Origin: an uncultured Methylophilaceae bacterium
GTDB lineage: Bacteria; Pseudomonadota; Gammaproteobacteria; Burkholderiales; Methylophilaceae
Direction: 5' to 3'
Assembly (NCBI GenBank): GCA_913009235.1
Contig: CAJVXS010000001.1
Coordinates: 1 to 64,000 of the forward strand
Length of the DNA stretch: 64,000 bases
Both the position numbers and the translations under genes were made by a program. Positions 19,808-28,687 of this stretch are shown one piece after another; position 1 is the stretch's first letter, and each line of letters begins with the position of its first letter. The notes under the pieces are model-generated. The model did no database searches and had not been told where the DNA came from. It was given only the letters and a program-made list of their open reading frames with translations.

Positions 19808-22426
19808 ATGACAACACCAGATAATACGATGGCTAAGATTCAGCCCGAAACCATCTACCTTAAAGACTATCAAGTTGTACCTTATCAAGTAGAGCATGTG
19901 CATCTAATTTTTCAGTTATTAGATGGCAAAACCATTGTCACATCTAAAGTGAGTTATCAGCAAAACCCTGATAACCCATCAAATCAATTGGTGTTAAATG
20001 GGCAAGATCAAACCATTGTTAGTGTTGAAAAAGATGGCCAGCAATTTTCTGACTATACACTTGCTGATGACAGGATGACGATTGAAAATGCAGGTGAGCA
20101 ACTTACATTAACCATCACCACTGAAATCGACCCGGCAGCCAATACTGCGCTGGAGGGTTTATATCAATCGCAAGGCACATATTGCACGCAGTGCGAGGCA
20201 GAAGGCTTTAGACGCATTACGTATTATCAAGATAGACCTGATGTGTTAAGCACCTTCACTGTACGCATCGAAGGCGATAAAGCCCAATGTCCTATCATGT
20301 TATCCAATGGTAATTTGGCTGAAACAGGAGAGCTGGCTGATGGTCGCCACTTCATAGTTTGGAATGACCCATTCCCTAAGCCATGTTATTTATTTGCATT
20401 GGTCGCAGGTGATTTGGTGCGCACTGAAGACCGTTTTACTACCATGACAGGTCGCAATGTTGACTTGCATATTTACGTGCGTTCTGGTGATGAAAGCCAA
20501 TGTGGCCATGCCATGGAATCACTCAAAAAATCTATGCAATGGGATGAAGAAACTTACGGCCGTGAATATCAATTAGAGTTATTCAATATCGTTGCAGTGA
20601 GTGATTTTAATATGGGGGCAATGGAAAATACCTCGCTCAATGTGTTTAATACGAAGTTGGTGCTCGCACACCAAGAAACCGCCACAGATAATGACTTCTT
20701 AAGTGTAGAGGGCGTGATTGGTCATGAGTATTTCCATAACTGGACAGGTAATCGTGTCACTTGCCGCGACTGGTTTCAGCTCTCCTTAAAAGAAGGTTTA
20801 ACCGTCTTTAGAGACCAAACATTTAGTGCCGATTTAAATTCACAATCTGTACAGCGGATTGATGATGTCGATCGTTTGCGCCGCATGCAATTTTCAGAGG
20901 ATGCCAGCCCACTCGCACATCAAGTACAGCCAGATAGTTTTATTGAAATTAGCAATTTCTATACCACCACTATTTATGAAAAAGGCGCAGAAATCATCCG
21001 TATGCAACATACCTTATTAGGTGGCGAAACTTATCGCAAAGCGACGGATTTATATTTCGAACGTTACGATGGTCGCGCCGTGACCTGTAATGACTTTGTG
21101 CAATGTATGGCTGATGCATCAGGCCGCAACATGGAACAATTTTTCTTATGGTACAAACAGCCCGGCACACCAACCGTTACTGTTTCTAGTCACTATAATG
21201 AGACGCGGCACACTTTTTCACTGACCTTCAAACAATCACAAGAAGACACGCTACGACAGTTTGATAAAAAACCATTGTTGATTCCAATTGCCGTTGGTTT
21301 GCTCGATGCGGAGGGCAATGAAATTCAAGCAACGCAAGTGTTGGAAATAATAGAGCGTCAGCAAACCTTTATGTTTGCTGATATCCTATCACGCCCAATC
21401 CCATCTATCTTGCGTAGCTTTTCCGCACCTGTGAAACTAGTCACCGATTTGAGTAATGATGATTTGCGCTTATTACAACTACACGATACCGATGGATTTA
21501 ATCAATGGGAAGCAGGGCAAACATTAGCACTACGTGCCATTGATCGTATCATGGCCGATAAAGACCAGAATATTGCTACATTTGTTGATGACTTTGGCAT
21601 GATGATTGCACAAGGTCTCGAGGAAAAAGGTGATAAGGCATTGTTAGCTAGAGCGCTCACTTTGCCTGCGATTTCTGTGATTTCACAATCACAAACCGTA
21701 ATTGACCCTGCAGCAATGGATAAAGCGCGTACGCAACTCTTAAAGGCTATTAAACGTGCTCACAAAAGTGCGTTAGATAAACTATACAAGGCCAATGGCA
21801 ATACAGGTGAATTCTCACTAACGCCAGCCGCGATGGGCCGTAGAGCGCTGCAAAATGTCACGCTAGAATTGCTCACCGCTACCAATGGCACAGGCTGCGC
21901 TACCCGTGCTAAAGCGCATTATGATAATGCCGACAACATGACTGACCGTATCGCTGCATTAGCCAGTTTAACCGATAGCACAAAACCTGAACGCGAAACC
22001 GTCTTTACCGATTTTTATAGGCGCTATAAAGACTATCCACTTGTCATCGACAAATGGTTTACCATGCAATCTATGGCGAATCGTAATGCCATGTTTGATG
22101 ACTTTGCTAGCCTACGCCAACACCCGGACTTTAATATTAAAAACCCGAACCGCGTACGTGCACTCTATTCCGCATTTGCGATTAATAACCCAGTTAAATT
22201 CCATGACCCAAGTGGCAAGGGCTACGCTATATTAAGAGATGTCATTATTGAACTCAATGCCTTCAACCCACAAATCGCCTCACGCTTAGTCACACCGCTG
22301 CGCGAATGGAAACGCTACACGCCAGAACTACAAGCGCGCATGAAAGCGGCATTACAAGCCATTTTAGAAACGCCTAACTTATCCAATGATGTGTTTGAGC
22401 TTGTGAGCAAGTGTTTGGAAGGCTAA
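19808..22426 (+). CDS. pepN: Aminopeptidase N
   Basis: PepN is a cytoplasmic M1 zinc aminopeptidase that finishes degradation of peptides. The 872-residue protein carries the exopeptidase motif GAMEN (about residue 270), the zinc motif HEYFHNW (about 308) and the third ligand region KEGLTVFRDQ (about 328), then long C-terminal alpha-helical domains. Length is normal. The upstream region lacks a clear ribosome site; an in-frame ATG at 19829 is a possible alternative start. Confidence 0.96.
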   Translation: MTTPDNTMAKIQPETIYLKDYQVVPYQVEHVHLIFQLLDGKTIVTSKVSYQQNPDNPSNQLVLNGQDQTIVSVEKDGQQFSDYTLADDRMTIENAGEQLTLTITTEIDPAANTALEGLYQSQGTYCTQCEAEGFRRITYYQDRPDVLSTFTVRIEGDKAQCPIMLSNGNLAETGELADGRHFIVWNDPFPKPCYLFALVAGDLVRTEDRFTTMTGRNVDLHIYVRSGDESQCGHAMESLKKSMQWDEETYGREYQLELFNIVAVSDFNMGAMENTSLNVFNTKLVLAHQETATDNDFLSVEGVIGHEYFHNWTGNRVTCRDWFQLSLKEGLTVFRDQTFSADLNSQSVQRIDDVDRLRRMQFSEDASPLAHQVQPDSFIEISNFYTTTIYEKGAEIIRMQHTLLGGETYRKATDLYFERYDGRAVTCNDFVQCMADASGRNMEQFFLWYKQPGTPTVTVSSHYNETRHTFSLTFKQSQEDTLRQFDKKPLLIPIAVGLLDAEGNEIQATQVLEIIERQQTFMFADILSRPIPSILRSFSAPVKLVTDLSNDDLRLLQLHDTDGFNQWEAGQTLALRAIDRIMADKDQNIATFVDDFGMMIAQGLEEKGDKALLARALTLPAISVISQSQTVIDPAAMDKARTQLLKAIKRAHKSALDKLYKANGNTGEFSLTPAAMGRRALQNVTLELLTATNGTGCATRAKAHYDNADNMTDRIAALASLTDSTKPERETVFTDFYRRYKDYPLVIDKWFTMQSMANRNAMFDDFASLRQHPDFNIKNPNRVRALYSAFAINNPVKFHDPSGKGYAILRDVIIELNAFNPQIASRLVTPLREWKRYTPELQARMKAALQAILETPNLSNDVFELVSKCLEG

Positions 22427-22491
22427 GTCTAGCGCTGCCGTCAGCAGTTAGTATTTATTCATACAACTTATTTAACAAGAATAGAGGTAAC

Positions 22492-23016
22492 ATGGGCAAT
22501 ATCGCTGTAATAGTCGACTTAGAAACGACAGGTTTAAGTGCTGAAGATCAGATTATAGAAATTGGTGCAATCAAGATTGACACCAAAACGGGCGAGGTGT
22601 TAGATGAGTTTCAGAGCTTCTCACTGCCAGAGGCTGAGTATGGGGGCTACCAGTATCAAATCTCAAGTTTCATCACGGACTTAACGGGCATTACAGATGA
22701 CATGGTTGCTGATGCACCTTCAAATAGCGATGCTGTAAACGCTTTCCTTGTGTTTGCTGGTAATCTAGAGATTTGGGCTTATAATGCGGGATTCGATAGT
22801 AAATTCATCAACCAACACACACCAGAGCATCGACCTTTTAAAGATGTTTTATGTATTGCTAGAAAAGCTTTCCCAGACCTTAGAAGCCATAAGCTGACAT
22901 TAGTTGCAGACCGCTTAGGATTGAGCCAAAAAAGCGCGCATAGAGCCATTGCCGATTGCTTGATGACGAAAGAGGTGTTGGTGCAAGGGTTAAGGTTGTT
23001 AGATTGCGGAAAATAA
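22492..23016 (+). CDS. DEDDh 3'-5' exonuclease (DnaQ/epsilon-like)
   Basis: The 174-residue protein is a single exonuclease domain with Exo I DLETTGL, Exo II in YNAGFDSKF and Exo III with HRAIADC, so the DEDDh metal ligands are present. It lacks the polymerase-binding tail of replicative epsilon and is more likely a stand-alone nuclease for DNA or RNA ends. I chose the ATG at 22492 because AGAGG lies 5-9 bases upstream; an open frame further up overlaps pepN. It is followed after 4 bp by an O-antigen-ligase-like gene, perhaps by chance. Confidence 0.85.
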   Translation: MGNIAVIVDLETTGLSAEDQIIEIGAIKIDTKTGEVLDEFQSFSLPEAEYGGYQYQISSFITDLTGITDDMVADAPSNSDAVNAFLVFAGNLEIWAYNAGFDSKFINQHTPEHRPFKDVLCIARKAFPDLRSHKLTLVADRLGLSQKSAHRAIADCLMTKEVLVQGLRLLDCGK

Positions 23017-23020
23017 TTAA

Positions 23021-24217
23021 GTGATAAAGCTACCTCAAATATTTATTGATGCTTTCCAAAAGAGAAATATACATTTTTTTGTAATGTTACTTTGCATCCT
23101 AATGCAAATGCTAACTATAGGTTGGGCTTATCGTTTTTTTGCATATGCAAATCTTATTGCCGTATTGATTTATACTGCTTATCAATATAAAGCTTCGAGA
23201 AACTTTGATGATTATCAATGGCTTAAGTATCCTATATTGTTCTCGTTAGGCTTTGTTGCAATACATTTTGTTGCCGTACAAAATTTAGTCGTTATTAAAG
23301 AAATCCGACATATTTTACTCGCTATTTTTTTAGTAATAGGTATAGCCATGATAATCAATAACAAAGGTAGTTACATAAGAAAGAATGCTTTCAGGTTTAC
23401 AGTATTAATCATATTTCTTTACGTAATCATACAAGTAATTTCCTTATGGTTTTTTAATGCAGATCACGGCACAACTAAGAATCCACATTATTTAGCTTTA
23501 TACAGCTCTGTTGGCATGGTCCTCGCTGTATATTGCTTTTTAAATTCATCAATAAAATTAAAAATGATGTTAGGTGTTTGTATTTTATTGCTAGGCGCAC
23601 TTCTAATACAATCCTCATCTAGGCCTGCGTGGATAGCTCTCACTTTTACTGGATTATTAGTAACTTTTTTTCTTAAGAGAAAATCTCAATTTTATGCTTT
23701 TTTGACAATTGCGGTTACTTTTCTGGTTCTTACTTTAACTAATATTGGTAATTTTTCTGAACGATCTAAAGACCTAATTGAAAACATTAGAACTGAAGAG
23801 CGTGTCGCCATTTGGACAGAAACATGGAATATGCAAGGTGATAGCTCCTTGCTGCAATGGACTGTAGGGCATGGTCTAAACAGTTTTGAGGAAGCCTTTA
23901 AGCCTTATTCAAGTTATCATCATATAAAGAATATAGACTTTAATAGCCCTCACAACTATTTATTAGAGTTATTATTTACATCTGGATGGCTAGGGATTTT
24001 CTTGGCTTTTACTATGTTCTGGTTAATATATAAAAAGTTAATTCATTTTATCAGGCTAGAGAATGAACATAGATATGTATATATGACTCTAATGGCTGTT
24101 CTTACAACAAGTATTATTTTTACAAGTATTACACTTCCATTTTTTACTAGTTCCAGTATGAATATTATTGCATTGGTTGTGGGTGCTATGTTTGTCTTAG
24201 AAAAGAGCAACCAATAA
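23021..24217 (+). CDS. O-antigen ligase/polymerase-like membrane protein
   Basis: The 398-residue protein has about ten to twelve predicted membrane segments. The family features are the SSSRPAWIALTFTGLL segment around residue 200, a long periplasmic loop with HGLNSFEEAF, and SPHNYLLELLFTSGWLGIF near residue 310. These fit the Wzy_C/WaaL group, which joins O-antigen to lipid A-core or polymerises it in the periplasm. The start is GTG. Base composition is clearly more AT-rich than the flanking core genes, suggesting transfer. A glycosyltransferase follows after 6 bp. Confidence 0.8.
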   Translation: MIKLPQIFIDAFQKRNIHFFVMLLCILMQMLTIGWAYRFFAYANLIAVLIYTAYQYKASRNFDDYQWLKYPILFSLGFVAIHFVAVQNLVVIKEIRHILLAIFLVIGIAMIINNKGSYIRKNAFRFTVLIIFLYVIIQVISLWFFNADHGTTKNPHYLALYSSVGMVLAVYCFLNSSIKLKMMLGVCILLLGALLIQSSSRPAWIALTFTGLLVTFFLKRKSQFYAFLTIAVTFLVLTLTNIGNFSERSKDLIENIRTEERVAIWTETWNMQGDSSLLQWTVGHGLNSFEEAFKPYSSYHHIKNIDFNSPHNYLLELLFTSGWLGIFLAFTMFWLIYKKLIHFIRLENEHRYVYMTLMAVLTTSIIFTSITLPFFTSSSMNIIALVVGAMFVLEKSNQ

Positions 24218-24223
24218 GCATTT

Positions 24224-25189
24224 ATGAATAAATCTATAACAACAGTTATCCCAAATTATAATGGTTCTGAGCTGCTACGTAAGAACTTGCCCATAGTTAT
24301 ATCTGCGATCAAGAGCTATGGCTATGAGAGCTCTTTAATTGTAGTTGATGACGGATCTTCAGATGATAGCCTTGATGTTCTAAATCGCGAGTTTCCAAAT
24401 GTTAAGGTTGTAGTGCATCAGCAAAATAAGGGCTTTGCCGATGCTGTACATAGCGGTGTGAAAGAGGCAACAACTGATTTGGTATTGATACTTAATTCAG
24501 ATGTGCAATTAACTGAAAATTTCTTTCCTCCATTAGTCAGTCATTTTGAAGATGTGAATACATTTTCAGTTAACCCTTTGATATATGATGAAGAAGGTGA
24601 AGTGAAACGACATTCTTGGAACTATAGGCAGTTTAAAAAAGGCGGCATTTCATTATTAAAATGGACTTTAGAAGAGGCTCAGAACATTATAAACGCGGGT
24701 AAACGCTGTCCTACTATGTATGGACATGGTGGATCTATGTTGGTAAGAAAGTCTATGTTTGATGCTCTTGGTGGATTTGATCCCATATTCAAACCTTACT
24801 ATGGTGAGGATTCAGATATTGGAATCCGCGCATGGCGGAGAGGTTGGTATAGCTATTTTGAACCAAGATCTAGTATTGTGCATCAACGCATTGGAGCAAT
24901 TCGTGCTAATGTAAAAATGAAACAAGTAAAGTGTATAAGACGTCGGAATCGCTATATTCTTGAATGGATACATTTAACACCTGGACAGTTAATCTTTAAA
25001 GCTATCCCAATGTCAATTTTCCAACTATTGGGAGAGTTGGTTATATTTGATTTAGTTAATCTAAAAGGGTTCTTACTTGCCTTGACTAAAGTGCCGGAGG
25101 TGATGGTTGCAAGAGCTAGAGTTAAAAGTACAGAGCAGCTAAGCATAAAAAAAGTGTTTAAAATTATTGGGCAGAAGTCAGCACCGTGA
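24224..25189 (+). CDS. Family 2 glycosyltransferase
   Basis: The 321-residue protein has the GT-A fold: VIPNYNGSELLRKNL at the N-terminus, VVDDGSSDDSLD, and NSDVQL corresponding to the DxD-type metal-binding site near residue 89. Downstream, YGEDSDIGIRAWRRGW is the typical acceptor-side ED motif of rhamnosyltransferase-like enzymes. Sugar and acceptor are unknown. It probably builds surface polysaccharide together with the preceding ligase-like protein. It is AT-rich, like its partner. Confidence 0.85.
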   Translation: MNKSITTVIPNYNGSELLRKNLPIVISAIKSYGYESSLIVVDDGSSDDSLDVLNREFPNVKVVVHQQNKGFADAVHSGVKEATTDLVLILNSDVQLTENFFPPLVSHFEDVNTFSVNPLIYDEEGEVKRHSWNYRQFKKGGISLLKWTLEEAQNIINAGKRCPTMYGHGGSMLVRKSMFDALGGFDPIFKPYYGEDSDIGIRAWRRGWYSYFEPRSSIVHQRIGAIRANVKMKQVKCIRRRNRYILEWIHLTPGQLIFKAIPMSIFQLLGELVIFDLVNLKGFLLALTKVPEVMVARARVKSTEQLSIKKVFKIIGQKSAP

Positions 25190-25231
25190 AATAAAGATTA
25201 CCGCCTTTAGATTGCTTTATAATTTTTCCGA

Positions 25232-25288
25232 ACCAATCCTTTAGGCAGTTTAAATGTCCAAGAGGGCGCTCCCTCTTAAAGGATTGGT
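25232..25288. repeat. Nested inverted repeat downstream of the glycosyltransferase
   Basis: A perfect 12-bp inverted repeat (ACCAATCCTTTA at 25232-25243 and TAAAGGATTGGT at 25277-25288) encloses a second 7-bp stem, AAGAGGG/CCCTCTT (25260-25277), around CGCT. It may be a terminator-like structure or trace of a mobile element. There is no T run after it. Confidence 0.6.
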
Positions 25289-25341
25289 ATAAAAAATCCC
25301 GACTGGTTAAGTCAGGCTAAATGTCCGGTATTACTTAAAAT

Positions 25342-25417
25342 TGGTGGCCCGAACTGGAATTGAACCAGTGACACGCGGATTTTCAATCCGCTGCTCTACC
25401 AACTGAGCTATCGGGCC
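25342..25417 (-). tRNA. tRNA-Phe (anticodon GAA)
   Basis: The 76-base cloverleaf on the minus strand has acceptor GGCCCGA/TCGGGCC, anticodon stem CGGAT/ATCCG around TGAAA, a GTTCAATTC T-loop and encoded CCA. It lies beside the AT-rich polysaccharide genes. Confidence 0.96.
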
Positions 25418-25594
25418 AACACTGCAAGATAATTAATTGCAAGTCGCGCATTATAGCAAATATTATTGAGCTGGGAACACTTAATGATATTTAATGTTTG
25501 AAAAGCAGTAAAACAGATGATTTAGCATATGTTTGGTGTGCTACCGTACTTGCACAACTTTCATTTGAAAACAGTTGACGGCTTATTTGCCATA

Positions 25595-25816
25595 TTAACT
25601 TTCCGGTGCAGCCAATACTTTAACGGTTTGACCTAAACACTCCACCAGTTGGCCTGCACGGATTTTAGCGGTTTTGCGTAACTCGATTTCGCCATCGACA
25701 GTAACAATACCATCAGCGACAAACATTTTTCCTTGGCCACCACTTTCAGCAATACCTTCTATTTTCAATAAATCACATAAGGGGATGTGTTCGCTTTTTA
25801 GTGTAAATTCGTTCAT
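25595..25816 (-). CDS. S4-like RNA-binding protein (YbcJ family)
   Basis: The 73-residue protein is one small S4-like domain with the family core IAESGGQGKMFVADGIVTVDGE and a C-terminal beta strand (VECLGQTVKVL). Such proteins bind RNA, possibly rRNA; the function is unproven. Its AAGGAT ribosome site overlaps the end of the cobO remnant, so it may be expressed from the btuB operon as well as on its own. Confidence 0.85.
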   Translation of the reverse strand: MNEFTLKSEHIPLCDLLKIEGIAESGGQGKMFVADGIVTVDGEIELRKTAKIRAGQLVECLGQTVKVLAAPES

Positions 25817-25819
25817 TTT

Positions 25820-25999
25820 TTATCCTTTTAGTTTGAGCGCCATACCAACCTTCATGCCAAGCGAGGATGAGATTTTTCTTTTACCGTTGCCTGTTAAAAC
25901 TAAAAGCAGATCCATCTCTAGATCTGCTTCTTCGATAGGTTCATCAATTACTGTTTTTCGCGTTCCATTCGCGCCTGGTGGCGCGAATTTCTGCCAGTA
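25820..25999 (-). pseudogene. cobO: Remnant of cob(I)yrinic acid a,c-diamide adenosyltransferase
   Basis: CobO/BtuR adenosylates corrinoids with ATP. Reading 25999 to 25820 on the minus strand gives an open frame of 59 codons without a proper start. Its second half, DLLLVLTGNGKRKISSSLGM, closely follows the CobO N-terminus, in which LLLVLTGNGKGKSSSxLGM is the P-loop region. The loop has G to R at its fifth conserved position, then nine or so residues are missing before KVGMALKLKG, which resembles the next CobO strand, and a stop follows. About three quarters of the gene is gone. It ends the riboswitch-btuB-btuM operon, where an intact cobO would be expected. Confidence 0.72.
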
Positions 26000-26005
26000 T
26001 CAGTA

Positions 26006-26575
26006 TTATGCTTTAGCGCGACTTTCGCTATTAGCTAGCACGAATACAACATGCATAACCAGTGCTGTACCCAGCCAGAACCCAATGCCTTCTAATTGCT
26101 GTGGAAAGTAGTGCATTAAACGTTCGCCAAATACTGTAAAAGTAGGGTCGGGAAAACGATCACCAAAGAAGTAGAATCCACCGCTAGAAAATAGCTCACT
26201 TGCCATTGCTGAAACAGCCACACTACCTATTAGTGGCAATAGTGTTTTACCGCTAAAGCTATAGCGCTTGTTAAACCAACGGCTAGCTAACCACAGCACA
26301 CCATAAGCAGGCAATAAGGCTCCATAAGCAGGTGTGATACAGAAGCTGCTTACACCGCCTGCGATGATGGCATAGAAATCAATGCCAACACATAAAGCGA
26401 GTAGGGCGGCAAACACCCAAGTTGGACGCAGATAAAGGCCAGCCAAGAAAAACACAGCTAATGAAGCGCTAGGCAGGTTATTTAAGGAGGAAAAGTGATC
26501 GCCCCGTGTAATAAATACTAATGTTGCAAGCACCATACCAATGATGATTTGATTGGTTTTGGAAAGTATTACCAT
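26006..26575 (-). CDS. btuM: BtuM, solitary S-component cobalamin transporter
   Basis: BtuM proteins are ECF-type S-components that take up vitamin B12 across the inner membrane and are reported to remove the cyano ligand with a cysteine. The 189-residue protein has about six membrane helices. The conserved block SLAVFFLAGLYLRP and GGVSSFCITPAYGALLPAYG match the family as I know it, and the cysteine falls at about residue 79, the place of the cobalt-coordinating cysteine (Cys80 in Thiobacillus denitrificans BtuM). The ATG at 26575 has GGAGAAG upstream; an earlier ATG at 26587 would hide that site. It follows btuB by 51 bp under the B12 riboswitch. No EcfT/EcfA genes are near. Confidence 0.82.
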   Translation of the reverse strand: MVILSKTNQIIIGMVLATLVFITRGDHFSSLNNLPSASLAVFFLAGLYLRPTWVFAALLALCVGIDFYAIIAGGVSSFCITPAYGALLPAYGVLWLASRWFNKRYSFSGKTLLPLIGSVAVSAMASELFSSGGFYFFGDRFPDPTFTVFGERLMHYFPQQLEGIGFWLGTALVMHVVFVLANSESRAKA

Positions 26576-26626
26576 TGACTTCTCCATCTATAATGTTGGG
26601 TTAATAGTTGCAATTTTAACCTAAAT

Positions 26627-28495
26627 TTATGGTTTCATGTCGTAACGTAGGCCAACAAACAGGTTACTACCAGCAGTATTATAGGCGTCTCCGCTCCATG
26701 CCAATGCAAGTGCATAATCTTTATCAAGAATGTTATTTGCACGTGCTTCCAGTTTCCACTCGGGGCTCAGTTTGTAGTTGGCCGTTAAGTTAACCAGCAT
26801 ATAACCGCGCATTTTTACGGTGTTTGCGGCATCGTTATAGCGGGCAGATGCACCTGATATTTCTATACCCCACTGCAAATCACCGATAGAGTGCAATAGG
26901 TTAATAGCCCCATAACGGTTGCCTCTACGCACTAATAATTGGTCTGTCTCCTCATCACGTGGCGACTGAACAGTGTAGTTTCCACTCAGTAACAAGCTGT
27001 CTGTAATATCCCATGAGCCATCAAATGTAATCCCTTGAATGTCAACTTTATCTATATTGAACGGGCAATTCCCCCATGCACAAGTGTCCGAAGCAGGGCC
27101 TGAATTTGCAATTAGGCCTCTAATCTTGTTTTGGAATGCCGTGATGCCACCGTTGAAGCGAGCACCTGTATATTGAATCGCTACATCGACATTATCAGAT
27201 TTCTCAGGCGTTAATCTAGGGGTTGCAAAACCTGGCCAGTACAGTTCGTTAAAGGATGGTGCTTTAAACGCATTGCCATAGTTAGCAGAAGCGTACCATG
27301 CTGGTGTAAAGTGATAGCCGTAACCTAGCCCGCCAGTCGTGTAGTTACCATACTGCGAGTTATGGTCTTCTCTCAGCGATGCTTGTACGGTGTGTTTGTC
27401 GTGATTAAGCAAGTAGCTTACTAAGAAACCGTCATTATTACGTTGGGTGTTTGCATAATCAGTGGTGCTAATGACCTTTTGCTTTAGATGGTCATAAGCT
27501 AATGTCAGCGTGCCGAGCGGCAATGTGAAATCATTTTGCCATGTTAACTGCTGTTGGTCGCTGCGGAATCTGCTGGCACCATCTGGCCTCGTCCACGCAC
27601 TAGGTAGAGCGTAGCTAGTCATGCGGTCTACGCCTTTACCCAGTGTAAGTGTGCTGCGCCAGAAATCCGCGAATTGATTCTTGCTAGTAAATGCATAGCT
27701 TTGTAAGGTCTGTCTGCTGTAGTTATCAAAGTTATCGCTGCCACTATCGGTATTAGAGCGACCTTGATTTTTAAAAAACTGCAGTCCGAAGGTGTGACCG
27801 GGTTTGAGTTCTAGTTCAAGAAAGCCAGATGTACTTAAGTTATTATAAGCATCATTGTCTTTGTCGAAAGTGCCGCCACGTTTGCGGATAGCTGAGAACC
27901 CGCTTGTATCGAGGCTGCTAACGTTAAAGCCATATTGTAGGTCTTTATACTTGCCGTGAATGCTAGCTTCTGCCTTTTTGGTGTCGTATGAACCTAGGCC
28001 TGCCGCTGCATGAACCCGTGGTTTCTGCGATGTATCTCTTTTAGTGAAAATTTGAATCACACCGCCGATGGCCCCAGCGGCATATAAGCTTGATGCAGGG
28101 CCTCGTAAGATCTCTATTTTTTCAATTTGTGCTATAGGAATGTTTTCAAACGCAGTGGTACCTGCTGTTAAAGAATTGATGCGTAAGCCATCCACCAGCA
28201 CTACCACGTGGTCAGAGTTGGTGCCGCGCAAAAAGATACTGCTTATTGCTCCTGCGCCGCCATTTGTCCCAACTTGTACGCCCGGCTGTCTACGAAGAAT
28301 GTCAGCAACAGATGCCGAGCCTGCACGTTCGATTTCTTCTCGACCAATGACGGTGACATCTGCAATGATGTTTTTTCTGGCTTGAGCTGTACGTGTGGCA
28401 GTGACGACAACGTCATCTAATGCAATATTTTCAGCTGAGTAACCTGGTGATGACAATGTCAACCCGAGCAGGCTGGCGATGAGTGTTTTGTTCAT
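26627..28495 (-). CDS. btuB: TonB-dependent vitamin B12 outer-membrane receptor BtuB
   Basis: BtuB imports corrinoids across the outer membrane, driven by TonB. The 622-residue precursor has a signal peptide (MNKTLIASLLGLTLSSPGYSA), the TonB box DDVVVTATR, a plug domain (DILRRQPGVQVGTNGG, ILRGPASSLYAAGAIGGVIQI) and a 22-strand barrel. The start at 28495 is supported by GGGAGCGAG upstream; a longer frame from 28528 is not. The terminal residue is proline after YDM, slightly unlike the usual aromatic end. The gene follows a cobalamin riboswitch and precedes btuM. Confidence 0.94.
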   Translation of the reverse strand: MNKTLIASLLGLTLSSPGYSAENIALDDVVVTATRTAQARKNIIADVTVIGREEIERAGSASVADILRRQPGVQVGTNGGAGAISSIFLRGTNSDHVVVLVDGLRINSLTAGTTAFENIPIAQIEKIEILRGPASSLYAAGAIGGVIQIFTKRDTSQKPRVHAAAGLGSYDTKKAEASIHGKYKDLQYGFNVSSLDTSGFSAIRKRGGTFDKDNDAYNNLSTSGFLELELKPGHTFGLQFFKNQGRSNTDSGSDNFDNYSRQTLQSYAFTSKNQFADFWRSTLTLGKGVDRMTSYALPSAWTRPDGASRFRSDQQQLTWQNDFTLPLGTLTLAYDHLKQKVISTTDYANTQRNNDGFLVSYLLNHDKHTVQASLREDHNSQYGNYTTGGLGYGYHFTPAWYASANYGNAFKAPSFNELYWPGFATPRLTPEKSDNVDVAIQYTGARFNGGITAFQNKIRGLIANSGPASDTCAWGNCPFNIDKVDIQGITFDGSWDITDSLLLSGNYTVQSPRDEETDQLLVRRGNRYGAINLLHSIGDLQWGIEISGASARYNDAANTVKMRGYMLVNLTANYKLSPEWKLEARANNILDKDYALALAWSGDAYNTAGSNLFVGLRYDMKP

Positions 28496-28571
28496 TACTC
28501 GCTCCCAAAATGGCATGCGACCCCGCATGTATAATTAAAGCTAGGGGATGCTGGCGGGTAAAAGCAAACAA

Positions 28572-28600
28572 AAATGCGTGCAGCGTAATGAAGACGCTGC
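28572..28600 (-). terminator. Probable expression-platform terminator in the btuB leader
   Basis: On the minus strand a 7-bp perfect stem (GCAGCGT/ACGCTGC, loop CTTCATT) is followed after four bases by a T run. It lies between the B12 aptamer and btuB, where a transcription-terminating switch is expected. Confidence 0.5.
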
Positions 28601-28633
28601 TTCAATAAGAATTCAATAAGAATTCAATAAGAA
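28601..28633. repeat. 11-bp direct repeat, three perfect copies, in the btuB leader
   Basis: TTCAATAAGAA occurs head to tail at 28601-28611, 28612-28622 and 28623-28633, just upstream of the leader hairpin in the direction of btuB transcription. Confidence 0.92.
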
Positions 28634-28687
28634 GTAGTGCAGTTTTTGATTGCCGCTCCCCGCGGCATTTCCTAACGAGCCAAAAGT

